Shown: one piece after another, positions 38,200 through 46,459 of the stretch
How positions within the stretch are numbered: the first letter of the stretch is position 1
Layout: each line of letters opens with the position of its first letter
NCBI GenBank assembly: GCA_963787425.1
Contig: CAWBCV010000018.1
Coordinates: 1-64,000 of the forward strand
Direction: 5' to 3'
Source: AP-15 sp963787425
GTDB lineage: Bacteria; Pseudomonadota; Alphaproteobacteria; ATCC43930; CGMCC-115725
Length of the DNA: 64,000 nucleotides
The notes under the pieces: model-generated
What the model was told of the DNA's origin: nothing
Seen by the model: only the letters and a program-made list of their open reading frames with translations
The model's database searches: none
Program-made: the position numbers and the translations under genes

Positions 38200-38456
38200 A
38201 ACCCGCCGGCTACGCCGAGGACGACTACCCCTTCCGCAGTCTGCACACGTATCTGCACCGCTGTTTCGACGCCTTCGGTCCGGAGCGGATGTTCTGGGGC
38301 ACCGACATCACCCGGATGCCGTGCTCCTGGCGGCAATGCGTGACCTTGTTCACCGAGGAGCTGCCGTGGCTAAAGGACCGCGACCTCGAACTCGTCATGG
38401 GTGAGGCCCTGTGCAACTGGATCGGCTGGCCGCTGCCTGCTGGCGCTGGAAGCTGA
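38200..38456 (+). pseudogene. Amidohydrolase (amidohydro-rel, TIM-barrel) C-terminal fragment
   Basis: GYAEDDYPFRSLHTYLHRCF DAFGPERMFWGTDITRMPCS WRQCVTLFTEELPWL is the end of an amidohydrolase-2 type enzyme; FWGTD carries the metal-binding Asp. The remaining 85 residues run to a stop at 38456. The 5' part is lost at the junction with the IS1595 relic. Confidence 0.6.
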
Positions 38457-38515
38457 CCCGATAGAACGCGACCCAAACGGTATGGTTGCGAAGGGCAGCA
38501 TTTGCCCCATTTGGG

Positions 38516-39124
38516 TCATTCGCCGGCGTAGCCAGATCGTGTCCTCTCGCGATAGTCATCGACGACCGACCAATAGGTGATCCGGATCAACTCGTCGACG
38601 ATCGGCGGGGGCGGTTCACGGCGCTCCAGATGCCGCCGCACAGCGGCAACGGGGACCTCCGCCAACAGGAATTGCGCCCGCCGAAGTTCATCGGGTCCGA
38701 GGCGGCCGAAGATCAGGTGGGCGGCTCTCGCAAAGCCGCCGGCCATTCGCTCAGTCTGGGCGGCGACCCTGTCACGGAGTGACTGCGGCCACTCACCCTG
38801 AACAAAATCGTCGCGGTGATAGAGCAGCAGCAGGCGTCCTTCGTCGAGATGTTCGCGTACCCAAGCGGGCGTATGCAATGCCGCAGCCAACCCGTTCCCG
38901 GCATCAAGCGCAGCCGTGGTCCCTTGCTGAAAGTCGAGGACCGTCTGCAGCCACAACTCGCCTAGCAGGACATCACGCGAGGCAAAGCGATGATAAAACG
39001 AGCCCGTCGGTGCCTTGAGCCGCTCGGTAATCGATCAAACGGTCACGGCAAGCGGGCCGCGCTCCGCAGCGATCGCAAGTGCCGCACCCTTGAAATCCGC
39101 CTCGTCGAATTTCGCACGCCCCAT
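38516..39124 (-). pseudogene. TetR/AcrR-type regulator with in-frame stop
   Basis: Frame from MGRAKFDEADFKGAALAIAA through the helix-turn-helix SITERLKAPTGSFYHRFASR to SGYAGE is about 202 residues. It is interrupted by TGA at 39035-39037, between LAVTV and SITERL, inside the DNA-binding domain. The C-terminal ligand domain is otherwise clean. It is divergent from a PPOX-type gene with an inverted repeat between them, the usual layout of a local TetR repressor and its target. A downstream start would lack part of the HTH. Confidence 0.7.
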
Positions 39125-39129
39125 TTGTG

Positions 39130-39145
39130 TAGAATATTTATTCTA
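39130..39145. promoter_or_regulatory. Inverted repeat, probable TetR operator
   Basis: TAGAAT-ATTT-ATTCTA lies 6 bp upstream of the tetR-like start, in the AT-rich gap shared with the divergent PPOX-type gene. Position and symmetry fit a TetR dimer site. No binding evidence exists. Confidence 0.5.
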
Positions 39146-39198
39146 GATCAATTCGTCTACATGTGATATTCCATCGCGCATGCGGTTTTCGGTGGAGC

Positions 39199-39700
39199 AT
39201 GCCGATGACGGACGCAGGAGAGGAACATCACGTCGAGCGTCTGTTGGAAGCAGCTCGGCAGACAATCTCCGAGGTGCGCTATTGCTGGGCGTGACCTCAG
39301 CCGGCGACGGTCACGCCAATGCGCGCGTCGTGAAGGCGTTTCCGAACGGCGACGGCGAAGATCTTTGGACGCGCTGGTTCTTAACGCTACGAGCCGGACG
39401 AAAATCGGCCGAAATCCGCGCCGCCGGCCGGGTGACGCTGGCGTGTCAGCACAATTCAGGCAATGCCTATGTGACGATTGCCGGCAGGGCCGAGATCATT
39501 GACGAACCGTCCGCTGTCGAGAGCCGCTTGCAGCAGGTGGATGACCCTGGCGGCGTGCTGCATGACAAGTTGGTCGCGGTCAAATGCACAGCGGACATCT
39601 TGAACTGCACCTCCGCGGCGTAACGGATGAGCCGTGGGGCCACGGGCGGCCATTGCTCCAAAGGGACCTGAAAGGCGCTTGGCGGCTCGTGCCGAGCACC
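39199..39700 (+). pseudogene. Pyridoxamine 5'-phosphate oxidase (PPOX) family protein, two frameshifts
   Basis: The start MPMTDAGEEHHVERLLEAAR QTISEVRYCW is in one frame. After about 39285 the frame changes to TSAGDGHANARVVKAFPNGD and VTLACQHNSGNAYVTIAGRA E. After about 39595 it changes again to LELHLRGVTDEPWGHGRPLL QRDLKGAWRLVP. Together these make a flavin split-barrel protein of about 165 residues, the type often called general stress or PPOX-family. It was probably controlled by the divergent TetR-like gene. Confidence 0.65.
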
Positions 39701-39937
39701 CCCCCCGCCGAAGCCGTAAACGGCTGATCGGGCGACGCGCATCTTCTTCAGGAAAACGCCGCCAAGCCAGACGAGAATCACATGAACGATGTCGGCACTC
39801 TTGATGACTCCGCCCGCCGCCGCATCTCGGAGATAGCGCGACCGAAATATCCCTTATGGGTCGCGAACCCCCTATCTCGGTGCAATGCCGATGGGCAGAA
39901 GGGGTGGCAAGTAGGTCGATGAAAAGGATCAGGGCAC

Positions 39938-40790
39938 ATGGAACAGGAAGATGGCGCGCGAGTGTCGATCGCGTATCTCCGGTTTGCCGAAGACGAGGTC
40001 CGTGATAAGTTACCGCTCTACTGTGAGATTTTGCGAGGCGCGGCTTCCGATCCAGAGGTAATCGGGTTTCTGCTGACGTTGCCGCGCGAAAAGCGACAAC
40101 CGAACCTGTTTCTCGCCGCCGCCCGACGATGCGGGGCAGTCTTGTTGGGACCGGCGTCGCGGCATTGATCGCGCAGGTAAAGACTGGCAGCGTCAAGCGC
40201 TGCGCCTCGGGACCCACAAGAGCCCCGCCATGGCCCGCAGGGCGTCCTTGTTCTGCAACACGCGGCTTCGCAACTGATCCCAACCGGCAGGCGTGCCGAA
40301 TAGACTGGAGGGCGGGGCTCGATCTCAACCCCGTCGACCTCGCGAACCCCGCGGAGGTGGCCTGGCTGGAAGCACTCGTGCGGCCGGAGCAGACGGATCG
40401 GCTGGGGAGGCTGCGCGCGCCGATAATGATTGTCGCCGAGCAGAGGCCCCGGCTGGTCAAAGGTGATCTGCGCACCGACGTCGCAGCGCTCGCCCGAGAG
40501 GCGCCGAAGGACGCTACGCTCGTCATCTTCCACACGGCTGTATTGGCCTATATCTCCCCAGCTGCGGAACGGGAGGAGTTCGCGCGATCGGTCGGCTCGC
40601 TCTGCGATTATTGGGTCGCGAACGAAGCGCCGCAGGTGTTTCCGGACATCGCTCGGCGCGTCGATCGGGAGGGACCGAGGGGCAGCTTCCTTCTGTCCGT
40701 GAACGGCGCTCCAATGGCTTGGGCCGATCCGCATGGCGCATGGCTCGACTGGGTCGCTACCGCTCCCAGTCAACTCACGCCTTACGATGC
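39938..40790 (+). pseudogene. DUF2332 family protein, frameshifted
   Basis: The start MEQEDGARVSIAYLRFAEDE and PREKRQPNLFLAAARRC stop early near 40167. The other frame then gives RAGLDLNPVDLANPAEVAWL EALVRPEQTDR, DATLVIFHTAVLAYISPAAE R and GSFLLSVNGAPMAWADPHGA WLDW. These are hallmarks of DUF2332 proteins, whose function is unknown. The middle part (about 40130-40310) is degraded. The end runs directly into the next fragment without a clear stop. Confidence 0.6.
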
Positions 40791-40807
40791 TTGCTGTACT
40801 TCCCCGC

Positions 40808-41034
40808 ATGGTCGCTATCCGGAGATTTCTGCTTGCGATCGGGCTGGCCTCGTTGCTCGGTGCCAACGCTGCCTCGGCCGGCACCCTGGTCGAATTTCTG
40901 AACCTCCCGGGACAAACGCCGGAGGATCTCAGCGGCTATCTGGCGCGACCTGATGCCGGTTTGGCGGCAGAGCTTGACAGTTCCTCCAACGGTGGCGGAC
41001 CGTTCGCGGCGGTTGTCGTATTGCACGGCTGTAT
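40808..41034 (+). pseudogene. Dienelactone hydrolase-type exported protein, N-terminal fragment
   Basis: MVAIRRFLLAIGLASLLGAN AASAG is a signal peptide. It is followed by LVEFLNLPGQTPEDLSGYLA RPDAGL and AAVVVLHGC, the oxyanion-strand motif of dienelactone hydrolases. It stops matching at about 41035, before the catalytic Cys/Ser, where an arylsulfotransferase-like fragment begins. Confidence 0.55.
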
Positions 41035-41227
41035 TTGGCGGGTTACGGCAAGACCAACCCTGCTTCCCCGACTGGCCGGATGAACGCGACACGCGATTAT
41101 TCGCGTGTTTTGGAAATAGATCCAATATCACTCGAGATCGTTTGGCAGTATACGCCGGCCGAAGCCGGTTTCCTCATCCCACTCGATGCTTTACGCTTTT
41201 ACAGCCCTTTTGTAAGCAGCACCCAGC
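41035..41227 (+). pseudogene. Arylsulfotransferase-type beta-propeller fragment
   Basis: NATRDYSRVLEIDPISLEIV WQYTPAEAGFLIPLDALRFY SPFVSS resembles a propeller blade of the arylsulfotransferase/PQQ-like family. Only about 60 residues remain in one frame, flanked by unrelated sequence on both sides. Confidence 0.4.
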
Positions 41228-41492
41228 GCCAACGGAGGCGCCAATTCTTCTGTTGGAGAGATCAGGTTTTCGGGTGCCAGGTGCCGCTCCGCCAGGGCGC
41301 GAGCGCGAAATCTCTGTCCCGGGTATCGAGGCCGATCAGCAAGACGCGGCCTTCTGCGTGGCGCCGTCAGGTGGAACTTCTTGAACGGAGCGGCTTTTGA
41401 ACTACGAAAAAGCTGGTTCGACGGTGCCGCTGCAATCGAATGCGAAGTCGCAATGCGGCGGGGAAGTTGTCGGCATTTTTCTGAGATCACCA

Positions 41493-41758
41493 TGCCTGAC
41501 CCGCTCGAACCAGCTCCGCTCGGCAACGTGGGACGGCCTGATCGGGCCTGGCAGGCGATCGACACCGACAAATTGTTCGTCGTCGGCTCGAACATGCTCG
41601 GGTCGTCCTTTGGCTCGACCAATGCCGGCAGCATCAACCCGCAGACCGGCGAAGCCTATGGCCCCGATTTTCCGAACATCACGATCCGCGACATCGTCGT
41701 CGCGCAAAAAGCCTTGCTCGACCACCTCAACGTCCGCCATCTGGTTGCGGATCCGCGA
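41493..41758 (+). pseudogene. Homoserine O-acetyltransferase (MetX)-like fragment
   Basis: DTDKLFVVGSNMLGSSFGST and GEAYGPDFPNITIRDIVVAQ KALLDHL match the N-terminal third of MetX-type alpha/beta hydrolases (SNxLGGxxGST...DFPxITIRDxVxAQ). The sequence breaks off at the next T-arm-like repeat region before the nucleophile elbow. Related alpha/beta hydrolases are possible. Confidence 0.5.
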
Positions 41759-41803
41759 TGGCGATCATGGCGTTGTCCTGGCCGGTCACGTCCTCTGCGG
41801 TCA

Positions 41804-41860
41804 AGTTCGCAGTGGACTCTCTCCTGGAGGGAGATGGATTCGAACTTTCGGTCCCTCTCA
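41804..41860 (+). repeat. T-arm-like dispersed repeat, copy 9
   Basis: AAGTTCGCAGTGGACTCTCT CCTGGAGGGAGATGGATTCG AACTTTCGGTCCCTCTC. It follows the MetX fragment break and precedes the cold-shock gene. Confidence 0.7.
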
Positions 41861-41962
41861 GAAAGGAGCGGCGGTTTCGGCCTCTCATCACCCGGAATTC
41901 GTTGACGACCACCCCTTCCGCATTTCAGATTGGGGGAATTCCATACGCTCCCAAGGAATCAC

Positions 41963-42586
41963 GTGAGCAGCAGAGACAGAGATTTTCGCCCGAACCGTCG
42001 CCGTGACTTCGACGACGAAAACTCTGAAACTCCTCGGCGAAGTTTCGGGTCTACATCGGGATCTAGCATCCAGAGGTTCGAAGCGCCTTCCGGTCGCCCG
42101 GCCCAAGCCGTGGTCAAATGGTACAATGCCGACAAGGGATTCGGCTTCGTACAGCTTGCCAATGGGTCGGGCGATGCCTTCTTGCACGTGAGTGTGGTCG
42201 AGCGTAGCGGCCACAGTAGCGTACCGCCGGGCGCGACGCTCGAGGTCCGCGCCGGTCCAGGGCCCAAGGGACCCCAGGTAAGCGAAATTCTGAGCGTCGA
42301 CAGCAGCACCGCGCAGCAAGAGCCGCCCAGGCGCCCACGACCGGAGCGGCCTATGTATCCGCAGGCCGACCGAGCCGCCGTCGAGGAGTCCGGCACCGTC
42401 AAGTGGTACAACGCCATGAAGGGGTTTGGCTTCATCGCCTCAGACCGGGGCGGCAAGGATATCTTTGTGCACGCTTCGGCGCTGGACCGCGCAGGGATCG
42501 CTGGCCTGACGGAGGGCCAGCGAGTCGCCGTCGACGTAATCGACGGTAGGAAGGGTCCAGAGGCGGCCGGTTTACGCCTGATCTAA
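41963..42586 (+). CDS. Two-domain cold shock protein
   Basis: Intact, about 207 residues. The best start is GTG at 41963 with AAGGA 5 bases upstream; the frame is open further but without a ribosome site. A basic N-terminal arm (SSRDRDFRPNRRRDFDDEN) leads into CSD1 (AVVKWYNADKGFGFVQLANG SGDAFLHVSVVE) and CSD2 (GTVKWYNAMKGFGFIASDRG GKDIFVHASALDRAG), joined by a proline/arginine-rich linker. The RNP1-like KGFGF and RNP2-like FLHV/FVHA are both kept in each domain. Double-CSD proteins are common in alphaproteobacteria and bind single-stranded RNA or DNA. No partner gene is adjacent. Confidence 0.9.
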   Translation: MSSRDRDFRPNRRRDFDDENSETPRRSFGSTSGSSIQRFEAPSGRPAQAVVKWYNADKGFGFVQLANGSGDAFLHVSVVERSGHSSVPPGATLEVRAGPGPKGPQVSEILSVDSSTAQQEPPRRPRPERPMYPQADRAAVEESGTVKWYNAMKGFGFIASDRGGKDIFVHASALDRAGIAGLTEGQRVAVDVIDGRKGPEAAGLRLI

Positions 42587-43325
42587 AGCGGTAGAATTCT
42601 CTTTCCCGGAGTCCGACCAGCGCACCTTCTCGTAATGCGCCCCAACGTCCCTAGATTCTATCCGAGGGTGAAACGCTTCCGCCTGTTTACGAGTTGGCAT
42701 CGCTGTCGCGCTAGGGAGGCGAGCGCTCCGACGGAAGTATCAGCTACCGCCGCTCGGGCGGTTCCGGTCGGTTACACCGATGCGGTCCCGCCAGCGCACC
42801 CGGTCCCCAGGATGCCAAAGCCGGCTAATCAAGGGTTGCAAAGGTGCCGCGGGCCGAGAGTGCCGTTGACTTGCCTTGCGCCGCTCGCCGCCTGGCAATC
42901 GCTGTGTACCGGACATGTTGGCGCCTCATTGGAAAATTTTGTCGCTGGCCTTAGTTTTCCGTCGCGATGTTGGTGACAGTGAACACGCCGAAATCGTGAT
43001 CGCAGATCGAACCTACCGAGTGCGTGTCGGGGACCTTGCCTGAGGGCTTGGAGGGAGGGCAGCCGGAAGCTGGCTCTCGGGCGGCGAGTGACCATATCCG
43101 CATGCTGACAATGCGCGGTCGAGGGCGGCGTGGTATAATGGCCGCAACCCCTCGTTTAGTCTGGTCGTCCCCAATGTCGCTCTATAATTTCCGGTGGCCG
43201 TTGCCCTAGCTGACCTGTGGATGGTTGACGGGCGAGCCCGGCCATCTGATGGAGGGCAGCGAGGGCCGGATAAGGCTGCCCATCCCCGGCCTTTCTCGCG
43301 CCGTTCCGATGGTTCGCAGACTCCG
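42587..43325. other. About 740 bp without a recognisable gene
   Basis: Open frames occur on both strands but none carries a family motif or ribosome site. No RNA gene is recognised. It ends at a T-arm-like repeat. Confidence 0.4.
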
Positions 43326-43360
43326 CGCTGGGGAAGACGGATTCGAACTCTCAGTCCCAC
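43326..43360 (+). repeat. T-arm-like dispersed repeat, copy 10 (partial)
   Basis: GCGCTGGGGAAGACGGATTC GAACTCTCAGTCCCAC. Core and outer half are kept with several changes. Confidence 0.5.
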
Positions 43361-43494
43361 GTTGATGACTAGAAACTCGATCCGGTCGTCGACACCGCCT
43401 CCGGTAAGATTCGCGGGGCGGCAGTCAATGGAATAAATGCGTTCAAGGGGATTCCCTGCCGACGGCCATCGATGGGATTCGCCCCAAAAGTCAG

Positions 43495-43550
43495 GTTCGC
43501 ACAGGACTCCCCGCTGGAGGGAGATGGATTTCGAACCCTCGGTCCCCCGG
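43495..43550 (+). repeat. T-arm-like dispersed repeat, copy 11
   Basis: GTTCGCACAGGACTCCCCGC TGGAGGGAGATGGATTTCGA ACCCTCGGTCCCCCGG. Nearly full length, with one extra T in the core. About 170 bp after copy 10 and in the same orientation. Confidence 0.7.
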
Positions 43551-44027
43551 GAGAGGATTAGCGTTTTTCGGAGACGACCCCGTCCAACCTCTCACTCGGA
43601 ATAGAGAGGGTCGATGGTCAGTCGGCATCACAGCCATAACTCAACTCAATGGGCACACTCTCACCGGTGGTAACGGAAAATCCCCATCGATCTCCGGAAA
43701 TTGAAAAGCTCCCTTTCTCCTCTTTCTACGATTGCTTGGGATTGTTGATTTCGAGCCACCTGGTGCGGATTTCATAGGGATCGTCAACGCGTTTCGCGAC
43801 GATTATCCCATGGGATACTTTTGGCAGTTACCCTTACCCATAGCGAATTGCCCAAGCGGACCCACCTGGGACCAATAAAGGCTACGGAGAGTTGTGGAAG
43901 CGCTCGGGGATCCTGGTGAAATCATCCTACGGTCAAGCTCGTATGGGGCGTTTTTCCTATACGCCGTATATCAGTAGCGGAAGCCAAGTGGTCACGAAAC
44001 AGCTTACCGGGATTGCACACAAACAAC
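43551..44027. other. AT-richer non-coding stretch before a terminator
   Basis: No protein gene is supported, although a clear intrinsic terminator follows on the plus strand. A small untranslated RNA or a decayed gene could end there; I cannot identify either. One frame reads PPGADFIGIVNAFRDDYPMG YFWQLPL around 43755-43830, which may be a gene fragment of unknown origin. Confidence 0.35.
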
Positions 44028-44066
44028 AAAGACCCTACCGGCTGGGCCGAACGGGTCTCTTTTTTG
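44028..44066 (+). terminator. Rho-independent terminator
   Basis: AGACCC at 44030-44035 pairs with GGGTCT at 44053-44058. The loop contains a further weak stem (CCGGCTGGGCCG), and CTTTTTT follows. A-rich sequence (ACAAACAACAAAG) precedes it. This is the clearest intrinsic terminator in the window, yet no gene ends just upstream. Confidence 0.7.
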
Positions 44067-44240
44067 CGGGCGATAGCGATTTAGTTCGGCGCAGGGCCGA
44101 CATGGGGCGCCGTGTATGCATGCCGCCCGGGGTCATTATCTGTCTCTGTCGCCTGGTGATGTTCCTCTTTCCATGCGCCGCTAGTACCGGGATCGGGGTA
44201 AATTTTGGCTGACGAAACCACCGGGGGCGTCGTGGCGGTC

Positions 44241-44287
44241 GGAGCGGATTTTCCAGGAATGCTGAAAATAGACTGTCGGGTGAACGT
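44241..44287 (+). repeat. Partial third copy of the 44.4/44.7-kb repeat
   Basis: GGAGCGGATTTTCCAGGAAT GCTGAAAATAGACTGTCGGG TGAACGT matches the last 47 bp of the unit at 44434-44590 with about ten differences. Confidence 0.5.
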
Positions 44288-44433
44288 AATTGTCTGCCAC
44301 GATCGATCACCGCCGGGTGGCGATCGACGATAGATGGGTGCTCGACAGTTTGGAGAATATCAGGCGATCAGCATAAGCGGCGCCGACCAAATGTGATATT
44401 CGGAAATGGCCTTCGTAAGCTCCGCTTCGAGAG

Positions 44434-44590
44434 GAAATAATCCCGCAAGGAGCTTATTTATTCCTGATCGAAATTACAGTCTCACCAAATATCTCGTGGA
44501 CGCCGACGGCGAACCCAAGAGAATTTTGTCGAGCAGGCGGACTGCTGGCGCGGAATTTCCAGAATATGCAGGAAAATAAACTCCCGGGTG
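44434..44590 (+). repeat. Imperfect direct repeat, unit 1
   Basis: Spans AAATAATCCCGCAAGG...TTATTTATTCCTGATCG...CTCACCAAATATCTCG...GACTGCTGGCG..AATTTCCAGAATATG...ACTCCCGGGTG. Unit 2 starts about 264-277 bp downstream with roughly 80% identity. Read on the plus strand the units encode similar peptides (TKYLVDADGEPKRIL and TKYLADADGGSRRIL), so they may be duplicated pieces of one gene. I do not recognise it. Confidence 0.55.
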
Positions 44591-44697
44591 AACGTCCGGA
44601 TCGACACCCAACCGGCGGGATATGGGAGCGAACCCCACCTCGATTTCGTCATGACCGATCTCGACGGGATGCTTGCCCAACTCTGCGGCCCAGACCA

Positions 44698-44868
44698 GAA
44701 AATAATCCGGTTAAGGGACAAGCGCGGAATTTATTTATTCCTGATCGATATACTGTCATTACCAAATATCTCGCGGACGCCGACGGCGGATCCAGGAGAA
44801 TTTTGCGGAGTAGGCCAGACTGCTGGAGCCGAATTTCCAAAATATGCTGGAATATAGACTCCCAGGTG
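44698..44868 (+). repeat. Imperfect direct repeat, unit 2
   Basis: Same order of blocks as unit 1: AAATAATCCGG, TTATTTATTCCTGATCG, ACCAAATATCTCGCGGACGC, GACTGCTGGAGCCGAATTTC, AATATGCTGG, ACTCCCAGGTG. The IS256 element begins about 80 bp further on. Confidence 0.55.
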
Positions 44869-45011
44869 CTTCGTGCAGACCGGGCCGTCGGCCCGGGCTC
44901 GGGGGCGCTCGTCTACGCCGGCCTTTACGCCGTTCTGCCCGAAGATCGTGTCCCAGGGGGTGGTGTAAGAGCAGCGTCGTTCGCGCTCTCCAGCGGATTT
45001 GGCCGGTGTCG

Positions 45012-46211
45012 TCAGGCTGCCACGGCGGGCAGCTTGAAGATCGGATCTTCGCTCAGTGGAGCGATTGTTTCCAGGGTCATGTAGCGGGCGCGCTGCACGG
45101 CCCATTCGTCGTTCTGCTCGAGCAGAATAGCGCCGACCAGGCGAGTGATGGCATCCTCATTGGGGAAGATGCCGACAACGTCGGTGCGGCGCTTGATTTC
45201 GCCGTTGAGCCGTTCCAGCGGGTTGGTGCTGTGGATCTTGGGCCTGTGGTCCTTGGGGAAGCTCATAAAGGCGAGGACATCGGCTTCCGCCTGATCCATC
45301 AATGTCGCCAGCTTTGCGACCTTGGGCCTGAGCTGATCAGCAACCTGGCGCCACTGGAGGCGGGCCATTTCGGCGTCCTCTTGGGCGAAGGCGGTGGCGA
45401 TGAAGGCAGCGACGACACGCCGGCCTTGCTTTCCGGCATGGGCCAGGACATTGCGCATGAAATGCACGCGGCAGCGCTGCCAGGAGGCATGCAACACCTT
45501 TGCAACGGCCGCCTTGAGCCCTTCATGGGCATCCGAGATTACGAGCTTGACGCCGCGCAGGCCGCGCCTTGCCAGCGAGCGCAGGAACTCGGTCCAGAAG
45601 GTCTCGGCCTCGGAGGCGCCGATCGCGATGCCCAGCACCTCGCGTCGGCCGTCGCTGTTGACGGCGACGGCGACGATGACCGCGACCGAGACAATCCGAC
45701 CGGTGGCGCGGACTTTAACATAGGTGGCATCCAGCCAGAGATAGGGCCAGTCGCCTTCCAGTGGCCGGTTGAGGAAGGCGGCGATCTGATCGTCGATCTC
45801 TGTGCACAACCGGCTGACTTGGCTTTTGGAGATCCCGGTCATGCCCATCGCTTTGACCAAATCATCGACCGAGCGGGTCGACACGCCATGGACATAAGCC
45901 TCCTGGATCACCGCCGTGAGCGCCTTCTCAGCCATGCGTCGCGGTTCCAGGAACGCCGGGAAGTAGCTGCTCTTGCGCAGCTTGGGGATGCGCAGTTCGA
46001 CCGCTCCGGCACGCGTCTCCCAGATCCGGTCACGATAGCCGTTGCGGTGATTGATTCGGTCCGGGCTGCGCTCGCCATGGGCGGCGCCGGTCACGCTCTC
46101 GACTTCCAGTTCCATTAAGCGATGTGCGGCAAAACCCACCATCTCGCGCAGCAAATCGGCGTCGGAGCTCTTCTCCAGCAGCGTGCGAAGGATCCTCATC
46201 TCATCGGTCAT
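45012..46211 (-). CDS. IS256-family transposase
   Basis: Intact 399 residues starting MTDEMRILRTLLEKSSDADL. The mutator-type signature is present: PYLWLDATYVKVRATGRIVS (first Asp), GVKLVISDAHEGLKAAVAKV (second Asp), RCRVHFMRNVLAHAGKQ, and STNPLERLNGEIKRRTDVVG IFPNE (catalytic Glu). Intact gene and ends suggest a potentially active copy. It is not closely similar to the second IS256-type transposase at 52.6 kb. Confidence 0.95.
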   Translation of the reverse strand: MTDEMRILRTLLEKSSDADLLREMVGFAAHRLMELEVESVTGAAHGERSPDRINHRNGYRDRIWETRAGAVELRIPKLRKSSYFPAFLEPRRMAEKALTAVIQEAYVHGVSTRSVDDLVKAMGMTGISKSQVSRLCTEIDDQIAAFLNRPLEGDWPYLWLDATYVKVRATGRIVSVAVIVAVAVNSDGRREVLGIAIGASEAETFWTEFLRSLARRGLRGVKLVISDAHEGLKAAVAKVLHASWQRCRVHFMRNVLAHAGKQGRRVVAAFIATAFAQEDAEMARLQWRQVADQLRPKVAKLATLMDQAEADVLAFMSFPKDHRPKIHSTNPLERLNGEIKRRTDVVGIFPNEDAITRLVGAILLEQNDEWAVQRARYMTLETIAPLSEDPIFKLPAVAA

Positions 46212-46280
46212 CGTCGGGTCCTTGGTTCGCGTTCAGGTTTGGCAGCCAAACCCTACCGGAGATCCGCGATGACCACCGCT

Positions 46281-46342
46281 GTGGATAAGTGGCCCGCCGC
46301 CGCCAGACTCGTGGCGGTCGCTGCGGCGGGCCACTTACCCAC
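46281..46342. repeat. Long hairpin: 20-bp inverted repeat with one mismatch
   Basis: GTGGATAAGTGGCCCGCCGC pairs with GCGGCGGGCCACTTACCCAC. The 22-nt interior contains a second small stem (CGCCA..TGGCG). It lies inside the right end of the IS256 element, upstream of its transposase, where it could act on outside transcription or on transposition. Confidence 0.75.
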
Positions 46343-46459
46343 AGCTCCTACACCACCCCAAGGGGCACGACCTAAGTCCACCTAAGTCCGGAGTCTCGTC
46401 GCGATTTGCGCGCCACTCATTCCAGGCTGCGGCGCCGCGGCCGAGCACGCTCACATTGC

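Larger units (their letters stand above)
44948..46368 (-). mobile_element. IS256-family insertion sequence, about 1.42 kb
   Basis: Terminal inverted repeats: GTGTCCCAGGGGGTGGTGTA AGAGCAG at the left, and at the right, reversed, GTGCCCCTTGGGGTGGTGTA GGAGCTG. One intact transposase is inside, and a long hairpin lies in the 5' non-coding part. The flanking 8-mers do not match (CGAAGATC and GACCTAAG), so no target duplication is visible. A 10-bp tandem (CCTAAGTCCA/CCTAAGTCCG) lies just outside the right end. Confidence 0.8.

Noticed and set aside
44844..46118. 424-residue plus-strand ORF
   Set aside because: It is antisense to the intact IS256 transposase.
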